NCBI RefSeq assembly: GCF_963576675.1
Contig: NC_088910.1
Coordinates: 105,490,807 to 105,554,806 of the forward strand
Source: Euphorbia lathyris
Taxonomy: Eukaryota; Streptophyta; Magnoliopsida; Malpighiales; Euphorbiaceae
Direction of reading: 5' to 3'
DNA length: 64,000 nt
Position numbers and translations under genes: made by a program. The notes under the pieces were generated by a model. The model ran no database searches and had not been told where the DNA came from. It saw only the letters and a list, made by a program, of their open reading frames with translations. Of the stretch, positions 35,160 through 46,362 are shown one piece after another (the first letter of the stretch is position 1; each line of letters opens with the position of its first letter).

Positions 35160-36902
35160 ATGGGCGAAAACAGCACTCGGTTTCTCCCAGGAAACCAAAC
35201 AACTCAGATCTTACCTGAGGGGCTGTCCATTACTCGACCTCCCCTATTCTTCGGCTCTAACTATACCTTCTGGAAGAATAGGATGAAAAATTTCATTCAG
35301 GCTACAAACATGAGTGCCTGGCTATCCATAGTCCAAGGCCCATTTGTACCTGTCGAAGTTGTGGCTGGCCAAACAGTTGTTAAAGCTGAGGCCAAATGGA
35401 CAGAGGATGATCTCAAGAAGCTACAAAATCATGCTTCGGCTATAAATATGCTTCACTGTGCACTCGATGCTGCAGAATATAATAAAATCTCAGGTTGTGA
35501 GTCAGCGCAAGAGATCTGGAAGAAGCTGAAGGTCACATACGAGGGAACCAATAAAGTAAAAGAGTCCAAGGTGAACCAGCAGATGAGACTGTACGAGCTG
35601 TTCGAAATGAACAATGATGAGGGTATATCTGACATGAATGCAAGGTTTACCAACATCATCAATGAGCTCAAGAGACTTGGGAAGATCTTCACTGAGGAAG
35701 AACAAGTCAAAAAGATACTCAGGAGTCTTCCTAAAGACTGGCAAGCAGAGAAGACCGCTGTTGAGGAAGCTCAGGACTTAACCACCTACAAATATGACGA
35801 ACTCATCGGCTCATTGCTGACCCATGAGATATCAATGAAAAACTTCGAGGTGAAGGAAAAGTCTGAAGACAAGAAGCAGAAATCTCTTGTCATGAAAGCT
35901 GACTCCACTGATGGGAGCTCAACAGATGATGAAGAGATGGATATGTTCACAAGGAAGACGAAAAGGCTGTTCAGGAAAAATGACAAATATTCTAAGAAGC
36001 CTTATAGAAAGTTTGATAAGTATAAAGCTGATTCCAGCCACAGCAAATACAAGAAAGACAACTCAAAGCCCATTACATGCTTTGAATGTCATCAAACTGG
36101 CCATATAAAGTCAAGCTGCCCCACGCTGAGGAAAGATAAGAAGAACGGCAAAAAGGCAATGGTGGCTACATGGAGCGACAGTGATGAGTCTTCATCAACA
36201 GAAGCTGAGGCCACCGAGTCAGCGAAGATATGCTTCATGGCTGACGAACTTGCTGAGCCGTGCGTCTCTGAGCATGCTGACCCCTCCGTTGCATCTGACG
36301 ATGAGGAGCAATCAAATGAGGTAATATCACTTTCCCAGCTCAGAAACGAAATGGGTAATGCCCTGAGTGATCTCTATACACTTGTCAAAAAGTGTAATAA
36401 GAAAATTAGAGCACTCAGCAGGCGCTGTGACGAAGTTGAAGAGGTCAAGTTAAGTGACCTCAGATACCTTCTTCAGGACAACTCAACTTTGCATGATAAC
36501 ATGAAAATCATACATGAGTCTGTCTCTGAAGTCCAATCAGATTCAAAGAAACTGAGAAAGGACGTCACAAATATCCAGAACCAACTAAAGGTTCAAAACA
36601 AAAGGAATATTCCTCTGAATGCTCAGTACCGAAGTACTGGTCAGCAGAGATGGAATCCCCAGCGGAATGTCCAGTGTGACTTCTGTGGGAAGAAAGGACA
36701 CACCACTAAGGTGTGCTGGCACGCTCGGCACTGGGGTGCTGACCAGTCAGTGAAAAATCCTAAACGGAAGGTCAGCTGTGACTTTTGTGGAAAGAATGGC
36801 CATACTGTCCATGTATGCCGCCATAAAATAAAATATGATGCTTTACCTGTTGAACCTAACAAGCAAGGACCCAAAAAGAATTGGGTACCTAAAAGTAACT
36901 AG
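35160..36902 (+). CDS. gag: Element A Gag polyprotein
   Basis: Intact 580-codon ORF. Residues about 20-230 form the Copia gag domain (RPPLFFGSNYTFWKNRMKNF near the start, then IWKKLKVTYEGTNKVKESKV, LPKDWQAEKTAVEEAQDL). Three CCHC zinc knuckles follow: CFECHQTGHIKSSC, CDFCGKKGHTTKVC and CDFCGKNGHTVHVC, the last two close to the C terminus. An acidic, Ser-rich linker and a coiled-coil-like segment lie between the first and second. Gag forms the cytoplasmic virus-like particle and binds the element RNA. The stop (TAG 36900-36902) lies 5 nt before the pol ATG, and pol is in the -1 frame. Confidence 0.93.
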   Translation: MGENSTRFLPGNQTTQILPEGLSITRPPLFFGSNYTFWKNRMKNFIQATNMSAWLSIVQGPFVPVEVVAGQTVVKAEAKWTEDDLKKLQNHASAINMLHCALDAAEYNKISGCESAQEIWKKLKVTYEGTNKVKESKVNQQMRLYELFEMNNDEGISDMNARFTNIINELKRLGKIFTEEEQVKKILRSLPKDWQAEKTAVEEAQDLTTYKYDELIGSLLTHEISMKNFEVKEKSEDKKQKSLVMKADSTDGSSTDDEEMDMFTRKTKRLFRKNDKYSKKPYRKFDKYKADSSHSKYKKDNSKPITCFECHQTGHIKSSCPTLRKDKKNGKKAMVATWSDSDESSSTEAEATESAKICFMADELAEPCVSEHADPSVASDDEEQSNEVISLSQLRNEMGNALSDLYTLVKKCNKKIRALSRRCDEVEEVKLSDLRYLLQDNSTLHDNMKIIHESVSEVQSDSKKLRKDVTNIQNQLKVQNKRNIPLNAQYRSTGQQRWNPQRNVQCDFCGKKGHTTKVCWHARHWGADQSVKNPKRKVSCDFCGKNGHTVHVCRHKIKYDALPVEPNKQGPKKNWVPKSN

Positions 36903-36907
36903 TTACA

Positions 36908-39900
36908 ATGCAGGTAAGCCTGAGGTGTGCTGAGAAGTCAAAGATGTGGTATATTGACAGCGCATGCTCGAGGCACATGACTGGTGATGAAACTCAGTTC
37001 ATCACATTTGAGCCTAAACGAGGAGGAAGCGTAAGTTTTGGAGACAACAAAAAGGGTAAGATAGTAGGGTCAGGAACCATCGGAGGTAATCCTACTATTG
37101 AGTCAGTCTCCCTAGTCAGCGGACTCAAATATAACTTACTCAGCGTAGCTCAGCTATGTGATAATGGGAGAAAAGTTATATTTGATGCTACTGGATGTAA
37201 AATATACGAGGGAAAAACAAATGAGTTAATTTTACCTGCCCCTCGGATTGATAATGTCTTTATGCTAGACTTAGAGAAAAAGTTTTCAAAAACTGTATGC
37301 TTAGTTTCAAAGGAAGAAAATTCCTGGCTATGGCACAGGAGACTTGGTCATGTAAGCATGGACCTCCTGGCCAAATTAGCAAGAAAGCAATTGGTTGAGG
37401 GACTGCCTGAACTTAGAATTGAAAAAGATCAATTATGCCATGCTTGCCAAGCTGGAAAACAAACCAAACAATCTTTTCATAGCAAAAACATTGTCTCAAC
37501 TAAGCGTCCGTTAGAATTACTACACTTGGATCTCTTCGGTCCAGTCCAGCCGCTGAGTCTGGGTGGAAGAAGATTTTCCTTGGTCATTGTAGATAACTTC
37601 TCTCGGTACACTTGGGTCATCTTGCTGAGTAGCAAGGATGAGACCTTTGAGACATTTTCAAATTTGGTTAGAAAACTTGAAAATGACAAAGACCTAAAAT
37701 TGGCTCACATCCGAAGTGATAATGGTGGAGAATTCAAAAACCAACAGTTTGTTGAATTCTGTGAAGCCAGCGGCATTGACCATAATTTTTCTGCTCCTAG
37801 GACGCCTCAACAAAATGGGGTTGTTGAAAGGAAGAACAGAACATTGGTTGAAATAGCCAGAATAATGCTGAGTGAGCATAGGCTTCCAAAGTATTTTTAG
37901 GGAGAAGCTGTTAACACAGCGTGCTACATTCTTAATAGGGCTCTTGTTAGACCTATACTAAAGAAAACCCCCTATGAGCTTTGGAAAGGACGAAAGCCCA
38001 ACATTGGATACTTTCGTGCCTTTGGCTGTAAATGTTTTATTTTAAACACTAAAGATAGCCTAGCTAAATTTGACTCAAAAGCTGATGAAGCTATCTTTTT
38101 AGGCTACTCAACAAGCAGCAAAGCATACAGAGTTTTCAATAAACGAACTCAAGTTTTAGAAGAGTCAGTACATGTTGAGTTCGACAAAACTAACCCTGCA
38201 GGAAGATATCTGCCGCTGACCGAGGATGATCCACACTCAGCACCCGCTGATCAAGATACAACCGCTGAGTCATTTCCTCAAGGGCTGACTAAAGGTAAAA
38301 GTGAACCAAATATTGTTTTCACTGACCAGTCTTCACCTGCAGAGATTGTTGAAACACAGGCAGCACAAGACATCAATCTACCCAAAGAGATAAGGATTCC
38401 AAGAGGGAACTCAGAGAGTGCAATCCTTGATGCCGCTGAGAATACCCTGATGACAAGAAACCAACTCAGGAGGTACCTCAGTAATGTAGCCTTCGTCTCA
38501 GTTCAGGAACCTAAGAACTTCGCTGATGCTGAGGAATATGAATTCTGGATGAGCGCAATGCAAGAGGAACTTGACCAATTCAGAAGAAACGATGTATGGG
38601 AGCTAGTGCCACATCCAAGGAGTCAGAAGACCATTGGAACAAGATGGGTCTTCCGCAACAAGTTGGATGAGCAAGGAAACGTAGTCAGGAACAAAGCAAG
38701 GCTTGTAGCTCAGGGCTACAATCAGCAAGAAGGTATTGACTACGGTGAGACCTTTGCCCCAGTGGCAAGGCTAGAGGCTATTAGGATTTTATGTGCATAT
38801 GCATCTTACATGAACTTTAAACTGTTTTAAATGGATGTTAAGAGTGCATTTCTTAATGGAGTTATAAACGAGGAAGTTTATGTTAATCAACCTCCAGGGT
38901 TTGAGGATCCTAAATTCCCAAACCACGTTTATAAGCTCAAAAAGGCTCTGTACGGCCTTAAGCAAGCACCACGTGCTTGGTATGAGAGGCTGACCAGTTT
39001 TCTGTTGACTAGAAACTACGTCAGGGGCAAAGCTGATACAACCTTATTCATTAAGAGAAAGGGTAAAGATACCCTGCTGGCTCAAATATATGTTGATGAT
39101 ATTATTTTCGGTGCTACTAATGAGTCAATGTGCAAGGAATTTAGCAAGCAAATGCAGACTGAGTTTGAAATGTCTATGATGGGAGAACTCAACTTCTTCC
39201 TTGGACTTCAAATCAAACAAGGAAAGAATGGCATCTTCATCAGTCAAGCTAAATATGCCAAGGAGATATTGAAGAAATATGATCTTGAAAATTGCAAGCC
39301 AATATCCACTCCTATGGGCACTGACACTGTCCTCTGCGCTGACGAGAATGGTAAGTCAGTAGACAGCAAATTGTATCGAGGTATGATAGGCTCTCTACTT
39401 TACTTAACAGCCAGTAGACCGGACATTCAGTTCTCAGTATGCTACTGTGCTAGATATCAATCTAACCCTAAGGAAACTCATTACATAGCTGTAAAAAGAA
39501 TCCTTAGATATTTGCAAAGCTCAGTGAACGCAGGTTTATGGTATCCCAATACTCATGGCTTTACACTCGTTGGATACACTGACGCTGACTATGGTAGAGA
39601 CAAGCTAGAACGGAAAAGCACCTCTGGAGGATGTCATTTCTTAGGAAGCTGTCTTGTATCCTGGTTCAGCAAGAAGCAGGCGTCAGTAGCCTTGTCTACC
39701 ACTGAAGCTGAGTACATTGCTGCTGGTCACTGTGTTGCTCAAGTCCTATGGATTAAGCAACAGCTTGAAGACTATGGTGTTCAAACAAAGACAATTGAGG
39801 TCAAATGAGACAACAAAAGTGCAATTGATCTATCAAAGAACCCAATTCAACACAGCAGAATGAAGCATGTCAGCATAAGGCATCACTTCATTAGAGACCA

Positions 39901-40036
39901 TGTACTCAAGGGTGAGATAAAGCTGACCTACGTCCCAACGGATGAGCAGCTTGCGGATATCTTCACAAAGCCACTGGCTCGTGAACAGTTCAGCATACTG
40001 AGAGAAGCCATTGGTATGTTTAATCATCTTCAGTAA
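36908..40036 (+). pseudogene. pol: Element A Pol (protease, integrase, RT, RNase H), three premature stops
   Basis: A single frame throughout. Domains in order: protease WYIDSACSRHMTG (about 36950); pre-integrase zinc motif HRRLGH ... CHAC (37330-37450); integrase core with Asp in LHLDLFGP, Asp in IRSDNGGEF and Glu in NGVVERKNR; reverse transcriptase from [10 protein letters not shown], with YVDDIIFG at about 39090; RNase H with TDADYGRD and STTEAEY. Stops: TAG 37898 where the family has Trp, TAA 38828 just before MDVKSAFLNG, TGA 39806 where element B has Cys. All catalytic motifs are otherwise present. The true end is TAA at 40034-40036. The upstream stop in this frame (36896-36898) is only 12 nt before the ATG, so expression needs a -1 frameshift or reinitiation after gag. 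Confidence 0.94.
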
Positions 40037-40520
40037 ATTCCTGTTCTAAAAAGAAAATTTATACTGAGTGAATTACTATGCTGAATGATTTATGCAAATG
40101 CATGCTGAGTGATTGTTATGCCGAATACTTAACGAAAAAATTAAATATCAATACTGAGTCAATATGCACACCGAGTAGTAATCTCAAACTGAGAAATCAT
40201 CCTTTCAAATACTACTGACCACTCAGAATATAAAACGCTTAGTATTCTAAACGCTGAGTGTTAGATCTGTTGCATTAAATGCAAAAGCACGCGAATAGCC
40301 ACCTAGGATGACGTATGCGCCGAATGTGTCATAAAAGCCAGGATCTTTGTCGGTTGACAATCCCAAGGAAAAATTGACACATGGATTCGATAAGATCCAC
40401 ACTTCACCGCTATAAATAATGGGTAAATCCCCATTTTTATTTTCTTTACACTTACCGAATTCTTTGGCAAAGCATTCTCTCTCTAAAAACCCTCAAAGCT
40501 TCCAATCCTTTTCTAAAACA
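40037..40520 (+). other. Inter-ORF region of element A
   Basis: Non-coding, dotted with GCTGAGT/ACTGAGT words (about ten in 230 bp at 40060-40265). It ends in the leader of the third ORF. Confidence 0.7.
40411..40419 (+). promoter_or_regulatory. Internal TATA box before the third ORF of element A
   Basis: CGCTATAAATAATGG, 110 bp before the ATG at 40521, followed by a CT-rich leader with TCTCTCTCT. Element B has the same motif at 108 bp although the surrounding sequence has diverged. Confidence 0.6.
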
Positions 40521-43418
40521 ATGACTAGAGTTTCCGTCAACATCTCCGATGCCGGTCACCCTAAGACCAGCTCCGATGAACCCTCCAGGCAAACTACTGT
40601 GCCTGAAATTACCAAGGTCACTACGCCGAGCAAAGGCAAAGCTGACCAAGCTGCCCCATCCAAAGGAAAGCCAACCAAGGCAAGAACCTATTCCAAGGTA
40701 TTTGAAGATATTAGCGAATGGAAAGTAGACTTCTCACGATGGGTTTCTGAGACTTTTGTGACATCCGAGCAACCCTTCTGCGAATGGATATCGCAACATG
40801 GTTGGACCGAGTTGTTCTCCATTAGGGATCACACCTATCCTGACCTAGTAAGGGAGTTCTACAACAACCTCTGAGTCGCTGATGATAACTAGGACTATCT
40901 GGCAACAGTAGTAAGGGGGAAAACGATTTTCATCAATCCCACCTATTTGGCAAATTTGCTGAAGTTGAAAAATGAGGGAGCAAAACTGAGAAGAACTGGA
41001 GATCAGGATAACACTAACTACGAAGTCAACTTTTACAAGCCCCCTGGTCATTCTGGAGAAATCTCAAGTACCTCAATGGGTCAGCACCAAAAGATGGCTC
41101 ACTATTTGCTGACCTACTTTATTTATCCCAAGATCAACTGCACCACCTCAACAACGAATTTTGAGCAATGCTTCATATGGCATATGCTGACGTACAAGCC
41201 GATCAATATGCCAGTATTCTTGATTGCTGGGTTCCTCAGGAGCACTGGAACTCTCAGGCTGGGATCACTCATCACCAGAATCCTCTTAGATCATCAAATT
41301 GATCTATCTTAGGAAACAAAGGCTAGAGGATCTGAGATTACTGCGGCTTCGCTGAGGGCTTTGAAGTTCAATCAGCCACTAAAGAAAGGAAAAGTTGCTG
41401 CTGAACAACAAGCTGAGGAAACAGCTCCAAAGCAAAGCAAAAGGACAAAGGCTCCAGCTGCCCGCAAGAGGAAAGCTTTTGGGACTCCTTCAAAGAAGGC
41501 TGAGCCTCAGGCCAAGAAGCCTAAGTCAGCTGCTGAACCAGGTCAGGAGAGACCTAAGTCAGTTGAGAAAAGGAGCAGGCAAGATGAGCCTGAAACTGAG
41601 GAAAGAATAGATGCTGATGAGAAGCCTCAAAAGAAGCAGAAATCTTCTACACTGACTCCTATTGATGCTATTCCTACTGATGTAGTTGTCCCTGGAGACT
41701 CTCACTACACACAGTGTCTAGGAACTGTAGCTGAGCATCAAGAAGATGAGGTGCATCTGGACGATCAGTTCATTGCACAAGTTGAGGACGAGTTAGATGG
41801 CGATAGTGAAGCAGATGATGAAGAAGAAGAAGAAGCCAGCGGTCAGGATGACGCTGAGGACACAGAGGAGACAGCTAGTGAGGTTGGAGCTGAGCCAACA
41901 AATACTGAGTTGGCTGCTAGAAATGAACAAGAAACTGACCAACCCAATGTTCATCAAGAACAAAGACAAGCTGACCAGCTTAATGCTGATCAAGAGAAAA
42001 CTTCTCCCTCTCACTCAGGTGAGTCTATTCAAGCTGACACTCCTCCTCGCAGAAGAAGACTAGTTAAGGCAAGTCAGAAGTCAGTAATTGACATTCCTGT
42101 TCAACCACCAACTGTCCCTGACTTTGTCATTCAGAAGCCGACCCAAGACCCTTCTAAACTGAAGCTGAAATTTTTCAGAAAACAACCAACCACTACTCCA
42201 TCGGCTTCCCTTGAAAAGTAAGCCTCTGTTTCTTCACCAAAGGAACACGCCGACTTGAATGCTTCCGCCAACTCAACAAGTCAAGTTGAGTCAATTCCTG
42301 TAAATGCTGTCAATCCAAGCATTGTGCTGACTCACAACATTCCTGCACCAGTCAGCACAGACAGCATTAGAATTACTTCTTCTCTTATCAACACCTCTGC
42401 CGATCAGTCAGTTCTACCAGAATCTCAAGTGCAGATTGAAAGAACACTTCCAATCACTGACCGCGTCATTTCTCTATCTCCTCTCCCAACCGGTCATACT
42501 GAGGAAACAAGACAAGTTAATGAAGGATCTCTTAGCTACTTGCATGCCACTGAGTCTGGAAAAAGAATCATCGACTTGGTGCAAACACTAATCAAAGACT
42601 TTCATCAAACCACTCAACCTGCTGCTGGGTCTTCTACTGTTGAGACAACTCAGCTCTCCCATGTAACTCAGCTTCTCAACGAAGTTAAGGGATTCAAGGA
42701 CTTGCTGAGTGTCATCGTTACCTTTCAAGCACAGCAAGCTAAGCAGGATTCCATCGCAAAGCTGGCTGAGATCCAGCTGACAATAGTTCAACATCTCAAC
42801 GCTCTTCAAGAACAAGTTCAGACTTTGTCAGCTGCGAACACGCGCTATGCAACTTCTGATGAAGTCAAAATGCTTTTTGCTCAGCTTCACACCGAGCAAA
42901 TCAAAACCAACGAGCAAATGGTCTCCTACTCTCAGTGCTCAGTAGAGCAAATTGGTGAGGCCGTTCGATTGCTGAACTTGAATAAGCAAGAGATGGATAC
43001 TGACGCTATGAAGCAAAATGAAATGCTGTCTATCACCAGACAAACCTTCAACCACATACGTCACACAAATATTCAGCGTCAATATTACGACACATCCTTA
43101 CTCAAGACATTCCATCAAGTCGTTGCTGGTTTGACCGATGCACTTACCTGGATAGGTAAATCTCAAGCTTTCATAGTAAGCATGATCAGCGCTACTGAAC
43201 TCAATATACCCGCCGAGGTATCAGATGATGGAGTTGCAATTTTTGATGGTGTCAATGAAAGCGTCGATAGGCTTAAGGCGCTGTCCACAGAACTGACCAG
43301 AGCCGTCCTTACCGACGCCTTTAGGATTCCTCCTCCCGATGCTGACAAAACGAGGGAGAAAGAAGTAGCTAGAACACAGCATGAGCTTAGTCAGTCTAAG
43401 CAAAAGAAAAAGAAATAG
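40521..43418 (+). pseudogene. Third ORF of element A (env-position ORF), four premature stops
   Basis: Starting at MTRVSVNISDAG, homologous to the start of the element B ORF. One frame of 966 codons, broken by TGA 40872, TAG 40890, TAG 41310 and TAA 42219. The N-terminal domain has EQPFCEWISQHGWTELFSI, YPDLVREFYNNL, GKTIFINPTYLANLLKL and LRLGSLITRIL. A long Lys/Glu-rich middle includes an acidic run EADDEEEEEASGQDD. The C-terminal part is helical with SQCSVEQIGEAVRLLNL, shared with B. Function is unknown; no signal peptide or clear transmembrane helix is visible. By alignment to B, the first two stops replace Arg and Trp. Confidence 0.82.
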
Positions 43419-43966
43419 AAGTAGGCTAGCTCAGTATATGCTATGTGTAGTCTCTATGTTTTTTCTTTTGTCTTTCATTGTATACGCTGACTACTTTTAG
43501 TAATATCAACACTTGCATCATTTTATCCAAAAACTGAGTTATGAGTTATTATCTATGATGCTGAGTATTGAGGTATTATGTATCTTCAATTACATCAACT
43601 ATGTTTAATGCTTATAAAACTTTGTTGATTGTACCCAATGTTGATAACATGTTTGACATTGACTTGTATGTTTATATAACATTGTCTTATAAAACTCATT
43701 GAACAACAAATTACTCAGCGCCCTCTGAATGCTATAACTTCCGCTTAAACACTGAGTAAAATAGAATATGTTCCATGAGCTGACCTATATCTGAAAACTG
43801 ACCTTAGACTTACTCAATTAAACCTTCAAATGTTTAGAGTAAAACTAAGTCAGTAGCTCAACCCTTACGGGGGAGTTTGCTAAGTTATATTAGGTCAACT
43901 ATCATGGGGGAGCTCAATACTGAGTTCTTCGCTGAATAGTTTTGCCAACATCAAAATGGGGGAGTT
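43419..43966 (+). other. 3' untranslated region and multiple polypurine tracts of element A
   Basis: Three GGGGGAG tracts: near 43868, 43903 and 43957, the last (AAAATGGGGGAGTT) directly abutting the LTR. Repeated polypurine-tract-like copies are a described trait of Sireviruses. Confidence 0.85.
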
Positions 43967-45305
43967 TGTTGAAACACCTTTCCACATAATTTTGATTTGA
44001 CAAAATTGTTTAAGTATAATTAAAAACATATTCTAAACACACTAAGTTTAAATGCTTTGATTTATACTACTAATGTGTTTGTTCAATGTTGAGTTAAATT
44101 GTTTATAAGATACAAAGTTTAAAAGGCCCAAAGCCCAATACGGAAGTCAAAGCCCAAGTCAAACAGATTAAGGCAACTCGACCCGCGTATGTCAAAACGT
44201 TGTCGTTATGGACAAAACGCAACTCAGCGTAAGAAGGATCTAGAAGACCTCCAGGGAACAAATTCGGGACGAAGCTGCTGGGTTGATTCGACAAAGCGTA
44301 CAAGACAGCAGCTGGCTAAGGAAAACTTCCAGATAAAGTGTTTCCACTTTGGGTAAAGTTCAGATGACACAGTATGCTGTCTAGTTGACATTACCATAAA
44401 TGGAGAGACACTCTGCCGAGCTGACCAAAAGCTGACCGAGGACAGAAGATACTCAAATCTGATTGGCCGAGAGCTCTGAGCAAGTCAGGATGACAACAAC
44501 AGGAAGCCGTTTCCCTCCAACGGTTATTTTGAAATTCGAAATGACCGACACCTCAGACGTCTCTATAAATAGTGCCATCAGTTGCTTCATTCAACACAGA
44601 ACTTGATCAAGCCATTACGCTGACCAAATTTCTACGCAAAGTTCTGCAAGCAAAAAGCAAAGCAATCTTACACTAAATTTCATATCTTTTGTGTAAAAGT
44701 CTAGAGTGATTATTCAATCATCTAAGGTGTCTTAGCAATCATTGTTTAGGACAAACACTTATCATTTCTAGAGATTAGAAAGGAGAGGCTGAGTACTCGG
44801 TTATAGTACTCAGCGAGAGATTAGGATTGAGTAGAGGTATAGAGGAAGGTACTCTTATTATACTCAGTTGCTAAGATTGTAAAAGGTTTGATGCTCTACC
44901 GTTAAAGAGCTCAGTAGAGAATTCGAAATCTCGGAACGTGTTCCGGGGACAGGACGTAGGCTTGGAGGCCGAACCTGGATAAATCTACTGAGTAACATAT
45001 TTCTAACCTTAAACTCCTTTATATATTTATTGCTTGCTTAAACAAAAACTGACCAAGTAAAGAGGTCAAGCTGAGTTGTGCGCATTGAATGTCTGAGCTC
45101 AGGAATAGACTCTAAGTGCTATCTCCTGACTCAAGTAAAGAAACTAACCTAGTCACTAGTTGACTAAGCCAGTATCTTGCTATTCACTCAGCGCCGCTGT
45201 CCAAACCTTTTTCTCACGAAAAAGAAGTCTGCCCTAGCTTAAAATTTTTAAATAGTTCCTAACCCCCCCTTGGAACTATACTTGTAACGTTATAAGGGAC
45301 CAACA
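43967..45305 (+). repeat. 3' LTR of element A
   Basis: Same length as the 5' LTR with about two dozen base differences. TATA box TATAAATAG at 44564-44572. Followed by GTACT. Confidence 0.96.
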
Positions 45306-46362
45306 GTACTGAGTGCATAGTTTGACGTAGAGGGCTTTCATGCCATTTTAGTAACTCAGCCTAAGATAATCACTTAGCATGTATATCTTACTCAGCATAG
45401 GGTGATTTTCTATAACGCATATTAAGCTCAGCATGTAGCAGTTACTAATTTAGCACATATCACTCAGCATGGTAATCACTCAACATTCAATTAATCACAT
45501 AGTTTTATTGAAGAGTATTAGACATACCGATAGCTTCCCTTAGTATGTTGAATTGCTCACGAGCCAGAGGTTTGGTGAAGATATCCGCAAGCTGTTCATC
45601 TGTTGGAACGTAGGACAACTTGATCTCACCCTTGAGTACATGATCTCTAATGAAGTGGTGCCTTATGCTGACATGCTTCATCCTGCTGTGTTGGATTGGA
45701 TTTTTAGATAGGTCAATGGCGCTTTTGTTGTCGCATTTGACTTCAATTGTTTCTGTTTTAACTCCATAATCCTCAAGCTGTTGTTTAATCCAAAGGACTT
45801 GTGCAACACAGCTTCCAGCAGCTACGTATTCAGCTTCAGTTGTAGACAGGGCAACTGATGACTGCTTCTTGCTGAACCAATATACTACACAGCTTCCAAG
45901 GAAGTGACATCCTCCCGAAGTACTTTTACGCTCAAGTTTATCTCGTCCATAGTCAGCATCAGTGTATCCAATGAGTGTGAAGTCATTTGAGGTTGGATAC
46001 CATAAACCTGCATTAACTGAGCTCTGCAAATATCTAAAGATTCTTTTTACAGCTATAAGGTGAGATTCCCTGGGGTCAGCTTGATATCTTGCACAATAAC
46101 ATACTGAGTACTGAATGTCAGGTCTACTAGCAGTAAGGTAAAGTAGAGAGCCAATCATACCTCGATACAGCTTTCTATCTACAGATTTACCTTTCTCATC
46201 CATGCATAGGACAGTATCAGTACCCATTGGGGTTGATATGGGTTTACAATCTTCCATATCGAACTTCTTTAGCATTTCTTTGGCGTACTTGGACTGACTA
46301 ATGAAAATGTCGTTCTTACCTTGCTTGATTTGAAGTCCAAGGAAGAAGTTGAGTTCACCCAT
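45306..46362 (-). mobile_element. Element B, continuation (pol end)
   Basis: After the second GTACT the minus-strand B sequence resumes: inter-ORF spacer 45306-45504 rich in GCTGAGT (as ACTCAGC on plus), then pol. It is cut at 46362 by the LTR of element C; the last five bases are CCCAT. The 5' two-thirds of B (gag, protease, integrase, most of RT and 5' LTR) should be beyond the window. Confidence 0.88.
45505..46362 (-). pseudogene. pol: Element B Pol, C-terminal part (RT thumb and RNase H)
   Basis: 285 codons in one clean frame ending TAA near 45505: GELNFFLGLQIKQGKN, CKPISTPMGTDTVLC, YRGMIGSLLYLTASRPDIQ, then RNase H with GYTDADYGRD, STTEAEYVAAGS and DNKSAIDL, and the end [15 protein letters not shown]. 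It is about 85-90% identical by eye to the element A protein and lacks the stop present there before DNKSAIDL. Truncated at its N-terminal side by element C, so a fragment despite the open frame. Confidence 0.92.

Larger units (their letters stand above)
33759..45305 (+). mobile_element. Element A: full-length Sirevirus-like Copia retrotransposon
   Basis: Two 1,339-bp LTRs (33759-35097, 43967-45305) are flanked by a perfect 5-bp target duplication GTACT (33754-33758, 45306-45310). Total 11,547 bp. Order: LTR, tRNA-Met-type primer binding site, gag, protease-integrase-reverse transcriptase-RNase H, third ORF, polypurine tracts, LTR. Integrase before reverse transcriptase makes it Copia; the length, third ORF and multiple polypurine tracts fit the Sirevirus (SIRE/Maximus) lineage. 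The LTRs differ at only about two dozen positions by eye, so insertion is recent. It lies in element B in the opposite orientation. pol and the third ORF carry premature stops, so this copy is not autonomous. Confidence 0.96.
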
